A stretch of DNA of 64,000 bases from Diabrotica undecimpunctata. Lineage: Eukaryota; Arthropoda; Insecta; Coleoptera; Chrysomelidae. Positions 44,031 through 58,124 of this stretch are shown one piece after another. The notes below the pieces were generated by a model. The model did no database searches. It worked only from the letters and a program-made list of their open reading frames with translations, and had not been told where the DNA came from. How positions within the stretch are numbered: position 1 is the first letter of the stretch; the number at the start of each line of letters is the position of its first letter. The translations under genes and the position numbers were made by a program. Location of the stretch: positions 75,584,660-75,648,659 of the forward strand of contig NC_092810.1 of the NCBI RefSeq assembly GCF_040954645.1. Direction: 5' to 3'.

Positions 44031-44601
44031 AGGTCTTGTTAATATTGTTTACAATTTCAGAAATGCCTGTCTCGCTTGCTCAATTCTACATCTGACATTT
44101 TGAATGTTGCCTCACTGTCAAATAAAAAAGCAAGTAAGGTATTTATAACTTGTAACTCTCTCGATGATATTGATATTAACTGTTCTGATTGTATCTTGAT
44201 TTTTATTAGATTCGCGATTTTTGCTTACTAACATCTATTTTGTATTTGTAACATTTAGTTTTGGGTCAAATTGGGCGCTTTTGCTTACCAACATAACAAT
44301 GTCGTCTGAGTTTTTTTTGTTATTAATAATTGTAACCTCATTTACAACCACTTACCCCATGTCTGTCTTCCAAGATTGCAAAAATAAATTCTGAGTACAT
44401 AATTGAAGAGTGAGGCGTACCTCCCTTAAGATACGTATCTTTTCTGATGTATTTGTGTCAATTCGAACCGAAACGATCTAGTTGCAATGTCAGTTAGCAA
44501 CTACTTGAGTATTTCTTCCATATCGACCGATCTTCTTGAGTATTTCCATAATACTCCAGTCAAAAATCCAAAAATCCAGTCCAAAAATCATACGAACAAA
44601 C
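44031..44601. other. No gene recognised
   Basis: Short duplicated phrase TTTTTGCTTACTAACAT / TTTTGCTTACCAACAT near 44218 and 44278. Otherwise nothing. Confidence 0.4.
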
Positions 44602-45280
44602 TGAATTTTGCCGAGAATATTAATTTTGGGACCTAAAAAAAAGCAAAAAACTTTACCACTTTTACCCTCGGGCTTCCTTTTAAAACCCCCCTTGTGGGGA
44701 GGTCAAAAATAAAGAAAAATCGATTTACCAAGAATCTATACGCCGTAGAAAAAAATGTTTTAAACAAAAAAATTGATGAGATAATTTTAAACAAAAATGT
44801 TTATTAGCACTTTTTGTGTAGAATGAACCGTTCTCTCACAAACAACGCTTGAAGCGACTGTCGATTTTAAATATCAGTTACGCGCGCGAAATCAATATTC
44901 AATCAAATTTGCTCGACGGTAAAATCTTTTGATTCAAGTGTCCTATCGACAAAAATCAAGATGCGTTTTAAAGATAAGGAGTTCAGCTTTTGTATGCAAT
45001 TTTTGTATTTTGCCGCAAATAAACTCATATTTTAGGGTGTTAAACATATAAACGTGGCGCGATTTTTCCATTTTTTATGTTTCTCATGAGATCAGAACAA
45101 TCTATCATTTTTGTTTAAAATTATATCAGCTACATTTTTTATTTAAAAGATTCTTGGTAAATCGATTTTTATGCTTTTTTACCCCCCTACGAGGGGAGGT
45201 TTAGGTAAACTGTGGTAAGTGGTAAACTGTTTTGCATCTTTTTTTGTGGTCTCAAAATTAATATTCTCGGTAAAATTTAG
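44602..45280. mobile_element. Foldback element with roughly 180-200-bp inverted arms
   Basis: Arms 44602-44799 and 45106-45280 are inverted copies with scattered mismatches and indels; each includes GAGAATATTAATTTT and ATCGATTTACCAAGAAT or complements. They enclose about 300 bp of unrelated sequence. No frame inside. A MITE-like or foldback element is the simplest reading; no target duplication was resolved. Confidence 0.75.
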
Positions 45281-46667
<1,387 letters not shown>

Positions 46668-47050
46668 GTCACTTCTTCTTCTTCTTAAGGTGCCGTCTTC
46701 TTTCGAAGGTTGGCGTTCATCATGATTACCAGAACTCTGTTTATTGCTGCTCTAAAAAGCTGGTTAGACGAGCAACCAAACCTTTTGAGCTGCAAACATC
46801 ATGGCTGCGCAGTCTCAAACATTTTGAGACTGCGCAGCCATGATATTCGTCGCCTTCCAACGCTACGCTTTCTTAAAATATTTTCTAGATCTTCTGGATG
46901 GTAGTCTGCAGAAGCTTGTATTTTGTTCGTCTCATTACGTAGCCAGTATTTCTCACGTGCCAAGTGGCAATTTTTTTCTCTCATGATTGGGCTGAAGATT
47001 CTTAAAATCTTGTGTCCATTTAAGAGATGCTGATTACTGAGGGTCATATT
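46668..47050 (-). mobile_element. LINE 3'-end fragment with internal palindrome
   Basis: The minus strand reads KRSVGRRRISWLRSLKMF (46860-46805) and, left of a palindrome, MMNANLRKKTAP, then a stop and a GAAGAAGAAG tail at about 46670-46685. This is the C-terminus of the same LINE group as at 8307 and 43580. The coding text is interrupted by the perfect inverted repeat 46798-46844. Confidence 0.7.
46798..46844. repeat. Perfect 22-bp inverted repeat
   Basis: Two 22-bp arms that are exact complements, around a 3-nt CAT spacer, inside LINE coding sequence. It looks like a local inverted duplication of LINE bases rather than a terminator. Confidence 0.95.
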
Positions 47051-48010
47051 AATTTGTTTCCAATCACGCTAAAGGTTTACCTAATAATAAATGAGGTGGT
47101 TTCCCGTTTTCTTCCTTATCGCAGTATCACAGCTAGTTAGATCAATATGTGATTGTCACTTGTGATTATCTGAATTCAAACCTTTTTCTCTTATCTTCGC
47201 TTTTCTGTGCTATGTTGTACCGGCTTGTTTTCTTATGTCATAGTCCCATCTTAACTTTGGACGTTGTCTTGGTCTCTTGACGCCTCTTGTGTAATTTTAG
47301 TGGACCATCTATTGTCAGTTCTTTTCGCTAAATGTCCAGCCCACTACCATTTTAAAGATTTAATTCTGTGGATTACGTCAGTGACCTTGGTTTTCTATCC
47401 ATGCTATTTTTTTTTTTCGATCTCTCCTTGTTATACCTAGTATGCTTTGCTGCATTGACCTTCGAGGGAGCTTTGATGATATTGCGCCTCCTTGTCGGAC
47501 GCCTCTGGTAGTGAGAAATTCTGGAGTGTTTTCATACATTTTTACCTTAGCTTTTACTTGTCGCTACGTCCGATTTGTCAATGCCTTGGTCGTCAAGGCT
47601 TCTATTACTATCTTGGGATATATGGAATCGACAGCGTTCTTGAAATTTATTTAAGTTAATGCTAGCGGTATTTCATATTCTTTAGTTCTACTCATTAGTT
47701 CTCGAAGCGTATGGATATAAACTGTTGTTGATGATCTTTGTGAATATCTTGTATAAGATTGGTAGTAGACTTATATGTCTTTTGTTTTTAATATCTTCTT
47801 TGCTACCTTTCTTATAAATCAGAATTATGTTTGCTGTATTCCAGTGCTTGCATCTTTATCTTAGGCAGTTTGTAAATATGCCTGGTAAGATTTTTCTGTT
47901 TTTTTTTTGTGTCAGCGTATTTAAGCAGTTCCACTGTTATGCCATCTGTTTCAGCAGCTTGCAATCTGTTTATTAAGTTGCTCACCTGTGTCCATAAGTC
48001 CTCTTCCACC
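47051..48010 (-). mobile_element. RTE-type LINE reverse transcriptase fragment
   Basis: Minus-strand pieces in order: DGITVELLKYADTK (about 47960), RHISLLPILYKIFTKIINN, INFKNAVDSIYPKIVIEALT (47665-47600), TTRGVRQGGAISSKL (about 47510-47465), SILGITRRD and RPRQRPKLRWDYDIRKQ (about 47275-47225). This is an internally deleted RTE-type RT with many stops. It abuts the 3'-truncated R4-like copy at 48.01 kb. Confidence 0.7.
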
Positions 48011-48014
48011 TTGA

Positions 48015-50405
48015 TATTGCGGTTATGTTGTTCTCTCTACTGCACTGGGTGGATGGTGTTTTTGCACCTTTGTGAGAAGTGTTCTTACTTTCCTCTGAAT
48101 ACTCTCTATATCCGTTTTTGACCACTTTATAATACCAAATGAGTAGCTCAGCGCGGAACAAACGTACGTATTTAATGCCTTAAACAAATTTTTACTATTA
48201 AGATATGACAGATTTAGGTGTCCTACTCTTCGTACGAACTCGGAAGTTTGTTCGGTGTTCATTAGTTTATAGTCAATTTTTCGCGCTTGCCATACTCCGA
48301 GATATTTGTACATATGTACAACATATGATTAAGCTTCGTTACAACGGTACTATTATTTTTAATGCAAAATCCTGAGTCAGTGAAGTTCAGTAGCTGAGAT
48401 GGTGGGTTCATCGCTAGATAGAACCAAAGTGGACTTAACGAGTCCCCTGGAAAAAACCCCGGTTAATTGGGATATCTTCAGTTTCGATATTAGTGTCACT
48501 CGGTATTTGAAGGTGAATTTTAGTCTTCCACTCTTCCATTATATGCTTCAAAGAGGTCACTAGATTATCATCGACTTTATATATTTTCAATATATCTATA
48601 AGCTATTTATGCGGCACTGAATCAAAGGCCTTCTTGTAGTCAATGAAAGCAGTAAAAAGGTTTTTTTTGTGTATGCCTGGTTAGAAATGACTGAGTCGAT
48701 ACTAAGTTGTTCTTTTCAACCCATGAAGCCCTTAGCCCATCCTTTCTGTTGAGGATCTATGATATTGTTTAGAGCACAGTGTTGGTAGATACGCCGGTTA
48801 CACAGGATGTGACCAATTTATGTACAAAGTTGAAAGACAAGTAACTGGGCGGTACTTCCAGTGTGTTCCATAATGGTTCCCTGTGTAAGAAATGATGATT
48901 ATTGATGAGAACATGATTAATCAATATTGACAAACACTCATGAACACTCCAAAACTTCTTTAACCAGAAGTTCTGAACTCTGTCTAGTCCAGGAGATTTC
49001 CAGTTATGAAGTTCTTTGGTAATATTTAAGACTTCTTCAGTGGTGAAGGGTTCGTAAGGAATGTTATTGTAATGTTGACAGTTGCTCGTTGTGTCTCCCA
49101 TCCATCCAGCATTGGTCTTATGAGTAGCAGGCGTTGAAAGTTGTTTTCCCCAAAACTCATTATTTTTTTTTTTCATTTTCTATAGTGGAATTAAGTTTCC
49201 TATAAAACGCCTTCTCTACGTAGTCAAAAAGTATATTGTCGCGTTTTCGGTTGTTGATTACTTTGTATCTCCTGAGGCGGTCTGAATAAACGGAAAGTTT
49301 TTGTTTTAATGTGTCCATGCATTGTTGCGATGTGTTGTTTTCTTATTCCTCGAATGTATTCTGTTATTTGTCCAATGTCCCTACGCAATGATTCAATTTT
49401 GCCTAGCAGCCGTTTTTCCCAAGGTGCAATTCTGCTATCATTCCTTTCGGTATTAGTACCCCGTCGTGTTCTGATCTTAATGCCCATAACATTCTGTTAT
49501 GGGCCCATAACCGTCTTCCACGATATACTTGAGTATACCTTCAGTATTCACAATTCGTAACAGCGCACCTAGTTTCTTACAAGAGTTTATTTTTGGTAGC
49601 GGTGGTCTGCTAAGTGGGTTTGTCCCATTAAATCTTGTATAGCACGTGTCATTTCACTTACCAGGCTATCGTGCAACTCATTGTTGTCTTGATGCGTATT
49701 AACAGGTTGAGATTCTTGTATGACAGTATTCATTAGGGATTTGATCTATAACTAGCTATGGGTTATGAATCTCCCGTTCGACTTCGCTTCTGATGGTATC
49801 GCACCTAGTCTCTGGGATAAGATTATTTCTTATAATTACCCTATATTGATCTGCTATTCTCTGTTCAGATACTTGAATCTCTGGGTACTCCCTCCAAAAT
49901 TCGGCAAACAGATGTTGTCGATAGTCGATAGTTGTCAGATCGTTTTTCGACCGAGGTTCGTCACCTTGTAATAGTAGTGCAAAATGTTTTCGTTTATAGA
50001 CACAGTCCGTTTCATGTACTGCCTCGGTGGTTCCGCTTGAGTGAGCGCCGGATGATGTTCCAGCGCAGCATTTTCAGCGAGTGGAGCTCTGCTGTTGTTT
50101 GGCTCACTTGTGGTTTTCTTGTTGTTGGGCTGTAGCTGATTGTATGACAGGGGCCCTCCTCTTCAACACCCTGCCACCGACGTCCCGCATGCTGTTACGT
50201 TCAACGCCGGATGCAGACGTGCCCTGGCGATCCCCAGGCAGGGACCCTAAACATAAATCGTTGTCATATACCTACTGCCAGGTATCAGTTTTTGTTCCAC
50301 GGCAAGTATCCCTGCTACCCTCTGGGTATCGGTGCTACGAATACCCAAAAAGCATACCTCATTCGCAGGGGCCTCGCCCAATAAAATAACTGACAAAAAC
50401 TCCCA
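48015..50405 (-). mobile_element. R4/Dong-type LINE copy A1 (5' end to RT thumb)
   Basis: Minus-strand order from 50.40 kb: a GC-richer 5' region (GGGCGAGGCCCCTGCGAATG), an N-terminal domain, then WEKRLLGKIESLRRDIGQIT (about 49410). NWKSPGLDRVQNFWLKKF follows (49000-48950), then the RT palm AFIDYKKAFDSVPHK (48645-48600), GFFQGTR and a thumb with SKNLFKALNTYVCSALSYSF and HHPPSAVERTT. The wording NWKSPG, YKKAFDSVPH and HHP-SAVER is that of R4/Dong-clade elements, which end in a restriction-like endonuclease. Here the endonuclease is lost because the copy stops at about 48.01 kb against an RTE fragment. Multiple stops and frameshifts. Confidence 0.7.
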
Positions 50406-50424
50406 CAGGATATTATTATTATCC
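50406..50424. repeat. TAA/ATT repeat at the junction of two R4-like copies
   Basis: ATATTATTATTAT separates the 3' end of copy A2 from the 5' end of copy A1. Dong-type elements are known to insert in TAA repeats, so this may be target sequence or a 3' tail. Confidence 0.6.
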
Positions 50425-52165
50425 AGATTTAGCCATACGGTTTACACTCCCTCTAAGGGAAAAATTCACTCATCCCATATACCTACGGTATCAAAAGAAT
50501 TGAGCTCTGGTGGGACTCTTTCCGTGTTATCGAGTCCTAGGTGACTTGGTACGTCGGTGTATCTCTCAAAAATTTTCGCACGCATCTGGACGTCGAGAGT
50601 ATCACGGCTTTTTGCATAATCTTATATCGATGTTCATTTAGACCCATCTTTTTTATGTTTTCTAGGAGGTTCTTCGGAATGACTCCAGTTATAGAAAGAA
50701 TCATAGGTATCGTCTGAGTACTTTCCATTCTCCATTGTCTTCTTATTTGTATTTCCTTATATCTGTACTTAGCGATCTTTTTCTTGTACTTAACCCGCAG
50801 ATTATTGTTGTTAGGTATCACCACATCGATTAGTGTTGTTTGTCTCAGTAGTTTATTAATTAGCACAAGATCTGGTCTAATATGTGCCACAGTTTGGTCT
50901 GTGAGCACAGTGCGATCCCAGTATAGCTAGGGTAGCTGTCCCAGTGTAGTTGTCATTTTCTAGCATACTCTCAGGAACGTATTGATAATATGGGAGATGG
51001 TTTGTTTGTAGAAGTATCAGTTTAAAAACTATCTCTTAATGAAGGACCTTTCCTAGGTCCTTTCTAAGGAGTCGTGCCTTTCTTTATATTTCGTTGCAGC
51101 AAATGCTTAACAGCCCCCGGCAAAATGTTGGATGGTTTCTCGGGCTTGACATCCATATCGGCATTTGTCGTTTTGGACCTGAGGGCCTTTGACGATATAT
51201 TTCAGGTAATTTTTGGTTGGTATAACCTGATCCTGAATGTCAAGTAATGAACCTTCTGTTTCAGGGAACATCTTTCCTGATGTTATTCAATACTTCGACG
51301 CCATATTGTCGACACAGTCTTGACTGACTTAATTGGGATGTCGCCCGTGCAGATGTTTACCCATCCAGATGCGCATTTTTTCATTCTTATTAAGATGGTT
51401 TACGCGCATTTCTGGTTCCCTCAGTTTGATCGGTGTTGTGTCATCTACTGCACAAATCGCGGGATGTAGATTAGATATCTCAGCCTGCATCTGAAAAGTT
51501 CTTAACTAAGTTCTTAAATTAGTAATCTGTTTTTCTAATTGCTCGCTTATATCCATGGTGTTTTTGTGCCTTCATTAGGTGTGTTCGTACTTTTCGCCGA
51601 AGATTTTCTATATCCGTTTTTGTTGACTTAACAATACCAAATGAGTAGCTAAGCGTGGAATATGCGTAGGTGTTTAGTGACTTAAAACACATTTTTACTG
51701 TTAAGGTGTGAAGTACGGAGCTGTTTTACCCTTCGTATAAACTTAGTAGTTATCTCAGTTTTCATTTGCTTATGGTCAATCTTCGTGCTTGCTGTACTCC
51801 GAGACATTTATACATATCATTTTCACCCATGGCCTTGATGTTCTGGCCATTTTGTATATAGAATCCGCCGGGCTGAACCTTTCCTTTGATTATGTTTAAG
51901 ACACTGCACTTATCAAGACCGAAGTGCGTACTAATATCATTAGAGACATTTTCAACTGTTTTCAGGATCTGGTCCAGGTGGCTTCGAGTGAAAGCCAATA
52001 GTTTTAAATCATCCATATACAAAGATGATATAAAGTTTTGCCACAACAGTAGTGTTATTTTTGATGCTAAAACCTGTGTCAGTTGAATTCAATAGCTGTG
52101 ATAGGGGGTTCATCGCTAGACAAAACCCCAGTAGACTCCTCGAAACTTCTTGTAATAGGCCCCAG
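50425..52165 (-). mobile_element. R4/Dong-type LINE copy A2 (RT to restriction-like endonuclease and 3' end)
   Basis: Minus strand: GFCLAMNPLSQLLNSTDTGF (52125-52070), catalytic LYMDDLKLLAFT (about 52025-51990), GLDKCSVL, a thumb (51700-51540) and a Cys-His linker near 51180. The endonuclease-type block is at 50908-50540: RPDLVLINKLLRQTTLIDV, VIPNNNNLRVKY, then MILSITGVIPKNLLENIKK. RPD...LIDV fits the PD-(D/E)XK-like endonuclease of R4-clade elements. A shared 3' UTR (GGCTAAATCTG end) finishes at the TAA repeat. The 5' end is cut at a GT microsatellite. Degenerate. Confidence 0.7.
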
Positions 52166-52174
52166 TTGGTTGCA

Positions 52175-52355
<181 letters not shown>

Positions 52356-52578
52356 GTGGATGACATTAGAACTTGTCTATTTGCCACAGAATATTTGTAT
52401 TTTTTTATTATTATTATTAAGGATAGGATAGGGATAAAAACAAGGTCATTCGTTTCTTGTCTAGGGACCCATCAAGACATTTTTATTAAGACAAACTAGA
52501 GTAGGTCACAGGCAGGAGATATTAACAAATGTGGTAAAACAGAGGTTTGGATTCTAATTACATAATGTTTGTAAACAC

Positions 52579-52684
<106 letters not shown>

Positions 52685-52800
52685 CATTGGACGAATATCC
52701 AAGAAATGGCAACAAGAAGCACAGAACCGTGAAGAGTGGCGAAAAATGGGAGAGACCTATGTCCAGCAATGGACAGAAGAGGTTGCATGATGATGATATA
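52685..52800 (+). mobile_element. LINE 3'-end fragment
   Basis: The plus strand reads [20 protein letters not shown] then ETYVQQWTEEVA, followed by a TGATGATGATA tail. This is the terminal segment of an RTE-type LINE with its usual GAT-type tail. The intact end contrasts with a 5' truncation inside the (TA)n tract. Confidence 0.75.
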
Positions 52801-52837
52801 TACACACATATATACATATATTTAAACCATATATGAG

Positions 52838-55800
52838 CTAAATATCTATTTTTGCTTCTAAAACAAACTTGATTAAAAGGTTGTATATTTCTTTCTTTCT
52901 CTTGTTGTGCCAATAAAGTAGGAATGTTAATTGGTAGACTTACAAACTTTTTCAGTTCTTGGTACAGCATATCTGTATGTGCAGTATATTTTTGACACTC
53001 TTTGAGACTTTGACAGAAAATGTGATTTATATCGGCTAAAGCTTTTTCTGGACAGTGACGACAACACGGAGAATCTAAGATGCCAATCCTAAACAGATGT
53101 GCTGGAAATCGACCATGATTAAGTTTTAAACGTGATATAATTGATGACTTATATCTATTATAATCCCACGAATTGATGTAAGGAATGTTCGTCGGTAAAA
53201 CCGGTTGAAGTTTAAAATAGAGGTTCTCTGATGTAGTTGAAAATTTACTGTACTGAGTTTCTCATCTAACCCTAACATCCGCCTTATATAAATTAATAAG
53301 ATCTGATGGGTTGCACATGTTTACTTTCAATTCTGAGTCAAGTGCTTTTTTAGCTGCGAGATCAACTGCTTCATTCCCAGTTATCCCTGAATGACCTCTA
53401 ACCCAGACCAATGTAACTCGTCCACCATACTCCCTTCAGTTTATATAGACTATTTTTTATAGATAGAAGAATATTTTTGTTATAATGATTAAAAGGAGGG
53501 CTTTTAATGGCGTGCAAAACTGAGAGATAGTCTGTTATAATTACCACAGATAAAGGTAAATTCATCTCGCACCAATCTAAAGCTTTCCTAATAGCTATAG
53601 CTTCTGCACTAAAAATCGATAAATAATGAGGGACTTAATATTGCTCAACATGGTTAATATTAGAAACTAAAAATGCACAGTCTGTTTTAAATCTTTTTTT
53701 TTATCCATCCGTATAGATGATGATTTTATTCTCTCCTAAATTACAGAGTATAGATTTGAAAATTAATTTTGATAGAAATACATTATCTGGATAGTTTGGA
53801 ATTATAATGGTTGGTTTAAATATTAAGGCTGCAAAATCGATTTCGTAAATAGGATATTTTTTTGACTATGTATTAGTTCTTTATGTCTCTCAGTGTCAAT
53901 AAAAGCATCAGCAAGAGGGGGAGACGTTTTAATTCTCCAATATTTGTTAGTAAGATTCTGGACCGCCATATTTGATATTTTTTTGAATATAAATGTACCA
54001 AACGTCCTATACTTTATTAGCTGTTTATTAGCTAAGTACTCTCTTCGAAGTCACAAAGGCGGTTCTTGTGCTTCAGCGAGAACTGCACAATTCGGTGACG
54101 ACATCATAATTCCTAGAATTATTTTAATTGCCTTATATTGAATTCTGTCTAAGATTAATAAGTTTGATTTGCTAGTTGAGGCATAAATAGTATATCCATA
54201 ATCCATTATTGAGCGGATGTATGACTTATAAAAAGTAAGAGATATTTTAACATCTGCACCCTATTTATATTTCGAAACTACACGCAGAATGTTGAGCCCT
54301 TTCTCACATTTTTGCTTTTCGTGTTTTATGTGGCTGGTCCATAGGAGTTTATTATCAATATAGATGCCAAGATATTCTTTCATTATGGGTATAGTAAAAT
54401 CACCTATGGTATACAAATCAGGTGTTTTAAGTCTGTGCCTAGTAAGACACATAACCGCTGTCTTTTGCTGTGAAACACTAAAACCCATAGTATGTAACCA
54501 ATCACGCATGCAGCAAAAAATATACTCTAAATCTGTAATACATCGTTCATATGAACTATGGATAGTATAGAAACAAATATCATCCGCATACTGTATAACT
54601 TTTATAGTGTCATCCATCAAACTATGAAGCTCTGCTGTGTATACATTAAATAAAAGTGGACTCAATATTAATCCCTGCGGCAAACCGTTATATACTGTTC
54701 TTGGCCCGTGGAGTACATTTCTGTGGTCACGAATATAAATTTTTCTGTTTAGAAACAAATTTATTAAGTTATTTGATACCTGTTTGCTGATACCCATTCT
54801 ACACAATTTTGTTTTTAAAATACTCAAATCAACCACATCATATGCACCTTTTAGGTCCACAAATAGGCATAACATGTATTTGTTATCGTTCTATCTATCG
54901 TGCTATCAGATAAGCATATTTGTGCATCTGTAATCATATGGGTCAATGCATCTATAGTACTACTGCCTGTCCGAAATCCATACTGTGTAGTGGGTAGGAG
55001 AGAATTGCTTTCAATAAAATGTTCTAGGCGAAACTTAATCATGCGTTCAAAAGTCTTGGTCAGACAAGACATTAACGATAGAGGTCGATATGATGAGGGT
55101 AATTTTGGATCTTTAGATGTTTTTTTTTATTAAACATATAACAATATTTTTTAAATCCTCAGCATAATCTTGTTTTGCCCACCAGTTGTTAAAAATTTTT
55201 AAAATTATTTGGTTAGCTGAAACTGGAAGATTGTGTAAAATTTTATATGTGAATCCATCCAAACCGGGAACCGTGTTTCTGGTTTGGTATAATGCCAAAA
55301 TTAACTCTGAATGGGTAAAAGTTTTAGACATAGTATCTGAAGTAGAATAAAAATGAAATTTTTTTTGATTGTCTACATCGACATTAGAGACCGAAGGCAG
55401 GGCCAGCTGGTTCAGAACATCCTCAACTAAATCTTCGTGCAATGGAGGTTTCTTTTGTTTATGATATTTGTTTCTTATAGCTTTTACACAATTCCAAATG
55501 TTTGAAAGGGGTGTATATTAAGAAAGGTTATCCAACTATTTTTTTGTTTTAACTTGACTTTGTTGCCTTTGCTGCAATATATTGGTAATTCAGATAATTT
55601 GTAATATTTCCTTGTCTTGTGAACAATTTAAGTGCGTGGGAGCGACTTTCAGCTATATCAGAACATTCTTCGTCCCACCAATAGGGCCTTGGGACAAAAG
55701 GAATGAAAGGTTTTTTAACGGACGTGCATGCATATGCTGCTGAAGATATAACCTTGAAATAATTTTTTTGTTATTCGACAGTTATCTGAATCATTTAGAG

Positions 55801-56583
55801 ATAAATTTGTACTGATTTCATTTTCAATAAATGCTTGAAAGGCTGACCAATCGGCACGACCGTCATTCCACTTGGTTGCCGGATTGATTTCGAAAGATAT
55901 GGGAGCAATTTGAAGCTAAATCTGAATAGGGTAGTGATCAGAACCTAAAGTGTCTTGATATACGGACCAATTTACCAAATCTGCCAAGAAAGGGGAGATA
56001 AGAGTTAAATCAACTGCAGAGTGATTACCATTGGGATTAACTCTAGTGGGCGATCCATCATTTAAAGTAATTATTTCCAAAAAATCTAAAGCTTCTGTTA
56101 AATCCTTTCCCCCGCGATCTTCCGGAATAGGGCCCCTCCTGTAATGGTGTACATTAAAATCGCCGCAAAAAATTGTACGAGAGATATCAAACTGTACCAA
56201 TAAATTTAATCAATTTTTTTTTGTGGCTGCTATATCTGAAGGTTTGTATACTGAAACGAAAGAAACATTTATATCTGTAATAAATACTGCACATACTTCA
56301 ATGCCCCTTGAAAAATTTTGATTTATTACACTTTCTTGATAGTTAATTGTTTGTAAGATAAATATACCAACTCCTCCATATCCGTCATCACGATATCTTT
56401 TAATGAAATTATATCCCTTTATATTAAAATTACTATTGGACTTAAGTCAAGTTTCGGAAACTATGATAATATCAACATGATTTTTATTAAGGTAATTTAA
56501 CAAATTATTTTTATTAGATGTTATTGATCTACTATTCCACTGCAAAATTACTAATTGGTTTTTAATTGTTTGCTTATTAGCCA
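52838..56583 (-). pseudogene. I-type LINE ORF2, decayed
   Basis: The start MANKQTIKNQLVILQWN is at 56583. The endonuclease runs to 55916, with CGDFNVHHYRRG, a SAVDLTLISP segment and GSDHYPI, which has the usual SDH triad member. RT pieces are at 55442-54261, with FVDLKGAYDVVDLSILKTKL, GLPQGLILSPLLFN and catalytic YADDICFYT (about 54590). RNase H remnants at 53620-53330 keep FSAEAIAIRKALDW, IITDYLSVLHA and VRGHSGITGNEAVDLAAKK. The C-terminus ends EIYNLLIKFVLEAKIDI at about 52838. At least six stops or frameshifts. Confidence 0.8.
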
Positions 56584-56719
56584 TTTTTAAAGTTTAATCA
56601 GTAAAATAGTTTTTCACTTGAATCTGATTCACTATATGTTTCCATAGCATCATTTGGATCACTTGGGATCAACAAAGGCACTTTCTACAAAGTCCCTGAT
56701 ATTAGATTCCATGAGAGTA

Positions 56720-57963
56720 TTTGGTGCTAATTGAAAATTTTTTTGAAATTTATTTATGAAGAAGGTAATTATTAACATTATAGTTTTCTCTTTATAGTCA
56801 TAAATTCTTCTCTGTAGGGGTTAGGTATAATGGGTTTAGGTTTTTGACTAGGTTTAAAAGATTTTTTTACTGGCATCGTATCTGGTGTAGGAGAGGTTGG
56901 GTGTGTTCGTTTAATTGTTTTAATAGTATTCACTTTAGAAGCTGGTTTTGGTTTTTTAAAAGTAATATTAGATGATGGACTGTCGCCAGAAGTATTCGGT
57001 AAAGTTGGAAAATTGTTATCGTTGTTTAAAATAGAGAATCGGTTATTCGTAGCCACCTTCGCATATGATGGATTATTATATATATTTTCGGCTTCTTTAA
57101 AAGAAATGTTTTCAACTGACATAATTTGTTTTATCCCCTTTTGCTTTGCATATACAGGACAAATACATGAAATGGAGGGGTGGTCGTTATTATTACAACA
57201 AATACACAAATTATTTTCTTTACAATCCTCTTTTGTATGACTTGTATCTATACACTTTTGGCATCTCTCATTTTTTGATTTACATTGTCTAGCTGAGGGG
57301 CCATATCTCAGACATTTGAAACACTGTACAACGGGTTGTATGTAAGGTTCAACATGAAAATTGTATAAATTTATTTGTATACATTTTGGAATTTCGTTTT
57401 CTAAAAATTCTACTATTATCATTTGTCTATTTACCAAAATTACGTTTCCATCAGAGTCTATAATTTTTACGGATTTTCTATAATTTTCCTTTTTATACGA
57501 ATAACACTTGATACCTGTTTGTTTGATTTGATAGCCGTTAATAAATATTCTTTAGAAAAGAAGGTATCTACCATCCTGACAACTCCTTTTTGTGAGTGTA
57601 GAATTTAGGTATAAATGCTATTAACTCGTTTTTTAATATAACTTCGTGGTTAACTAAACTATTGGCTATTTCTAAGGTATTAAAAATAACCTTTACCCTA
57701 TTAACTCCTACTGGTTTAATATCTATTACATCTTTTTTTTAAATTTCATCTTTAAGGAGAAAGTGCCCTATTTTAATTGGAAAAAGTCTCCCTAAATTTT
57801 TATTTTTGTGTTCAACAAACACATAAAATTGACAATTATCTCCTGGTCTATAACTGTTATTTATATCTATTTGTTGAACATACCTACTATTATCACTATC
57901 ACTTTTATTAAACGTGTTTTTTTCATCGGGCGGCTTATCGCCGCCTGTTTTTTCTGACATCAT
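56720..57963 (-). pseudogene. I-type LINE ORF1, decayed
   Basis: The 5' part (57963-57739) reads MSEKTGGDKPPDEKN, then FYVFVEHKNKNLGRLFPIKI, matching the N-terminus of the intact ORF1. A disrupted middle follows. The second part from 57437 has the knuckles CFKCLRYGPSARQC (His replaced by Pro-Ser), CQKCIDTSHTKEDC and CICCNNNDHPSISC, then NPSYAKVATNNRFSILN and IPNPYREEFM. Frameshifts separate the parts, and the first knuckle has lost its Gly-His pair. Confidence 0.8.
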
Positions 57964-58124
57964 TTACGCCTTAAAAAACTCTAATATGCTCTCCGTAAAT
58001 ATCAATACCAAAACTAATAACTAATTACACTTATATTTTACAAGAATCAATCACCAGCTATTTCACAAAACTCGAATACGTCCACACACCTTGACTAACG
58101 AATTCGAACTGTAAAAAGGTGTTA

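Larger units (their letters stand above)
52815..58111 (-). mobile_element. Degenerate I-type LINE, relative of the 11-16 kb element
   Basis: Minus-strand element with a 5' end CAGTTCG at 58111, ORF1 from 57963, ORF2 from 56583 to about 52838 and a short A+T-rich tail. ORF1 and ORF2 align along their length with the complete element but at low identity, so it is a sister family rather than a recent copy. The 5' leader has GTGTGGACGT at +25 to +34. The flanks are unrelated LINE pieces (RTE end left, R4-like RT right) and no target duplication was found, so a rearrangement at one end is likely. Confidence 0.8.

Noticed and set aside
52815..58111. Target duplication for the degenerate I-type LINE
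   Set aside because: Candidate text TAAAAAGGTGTT on the right matches only loosely to 52875 inside the element, so no duplication is claimed.
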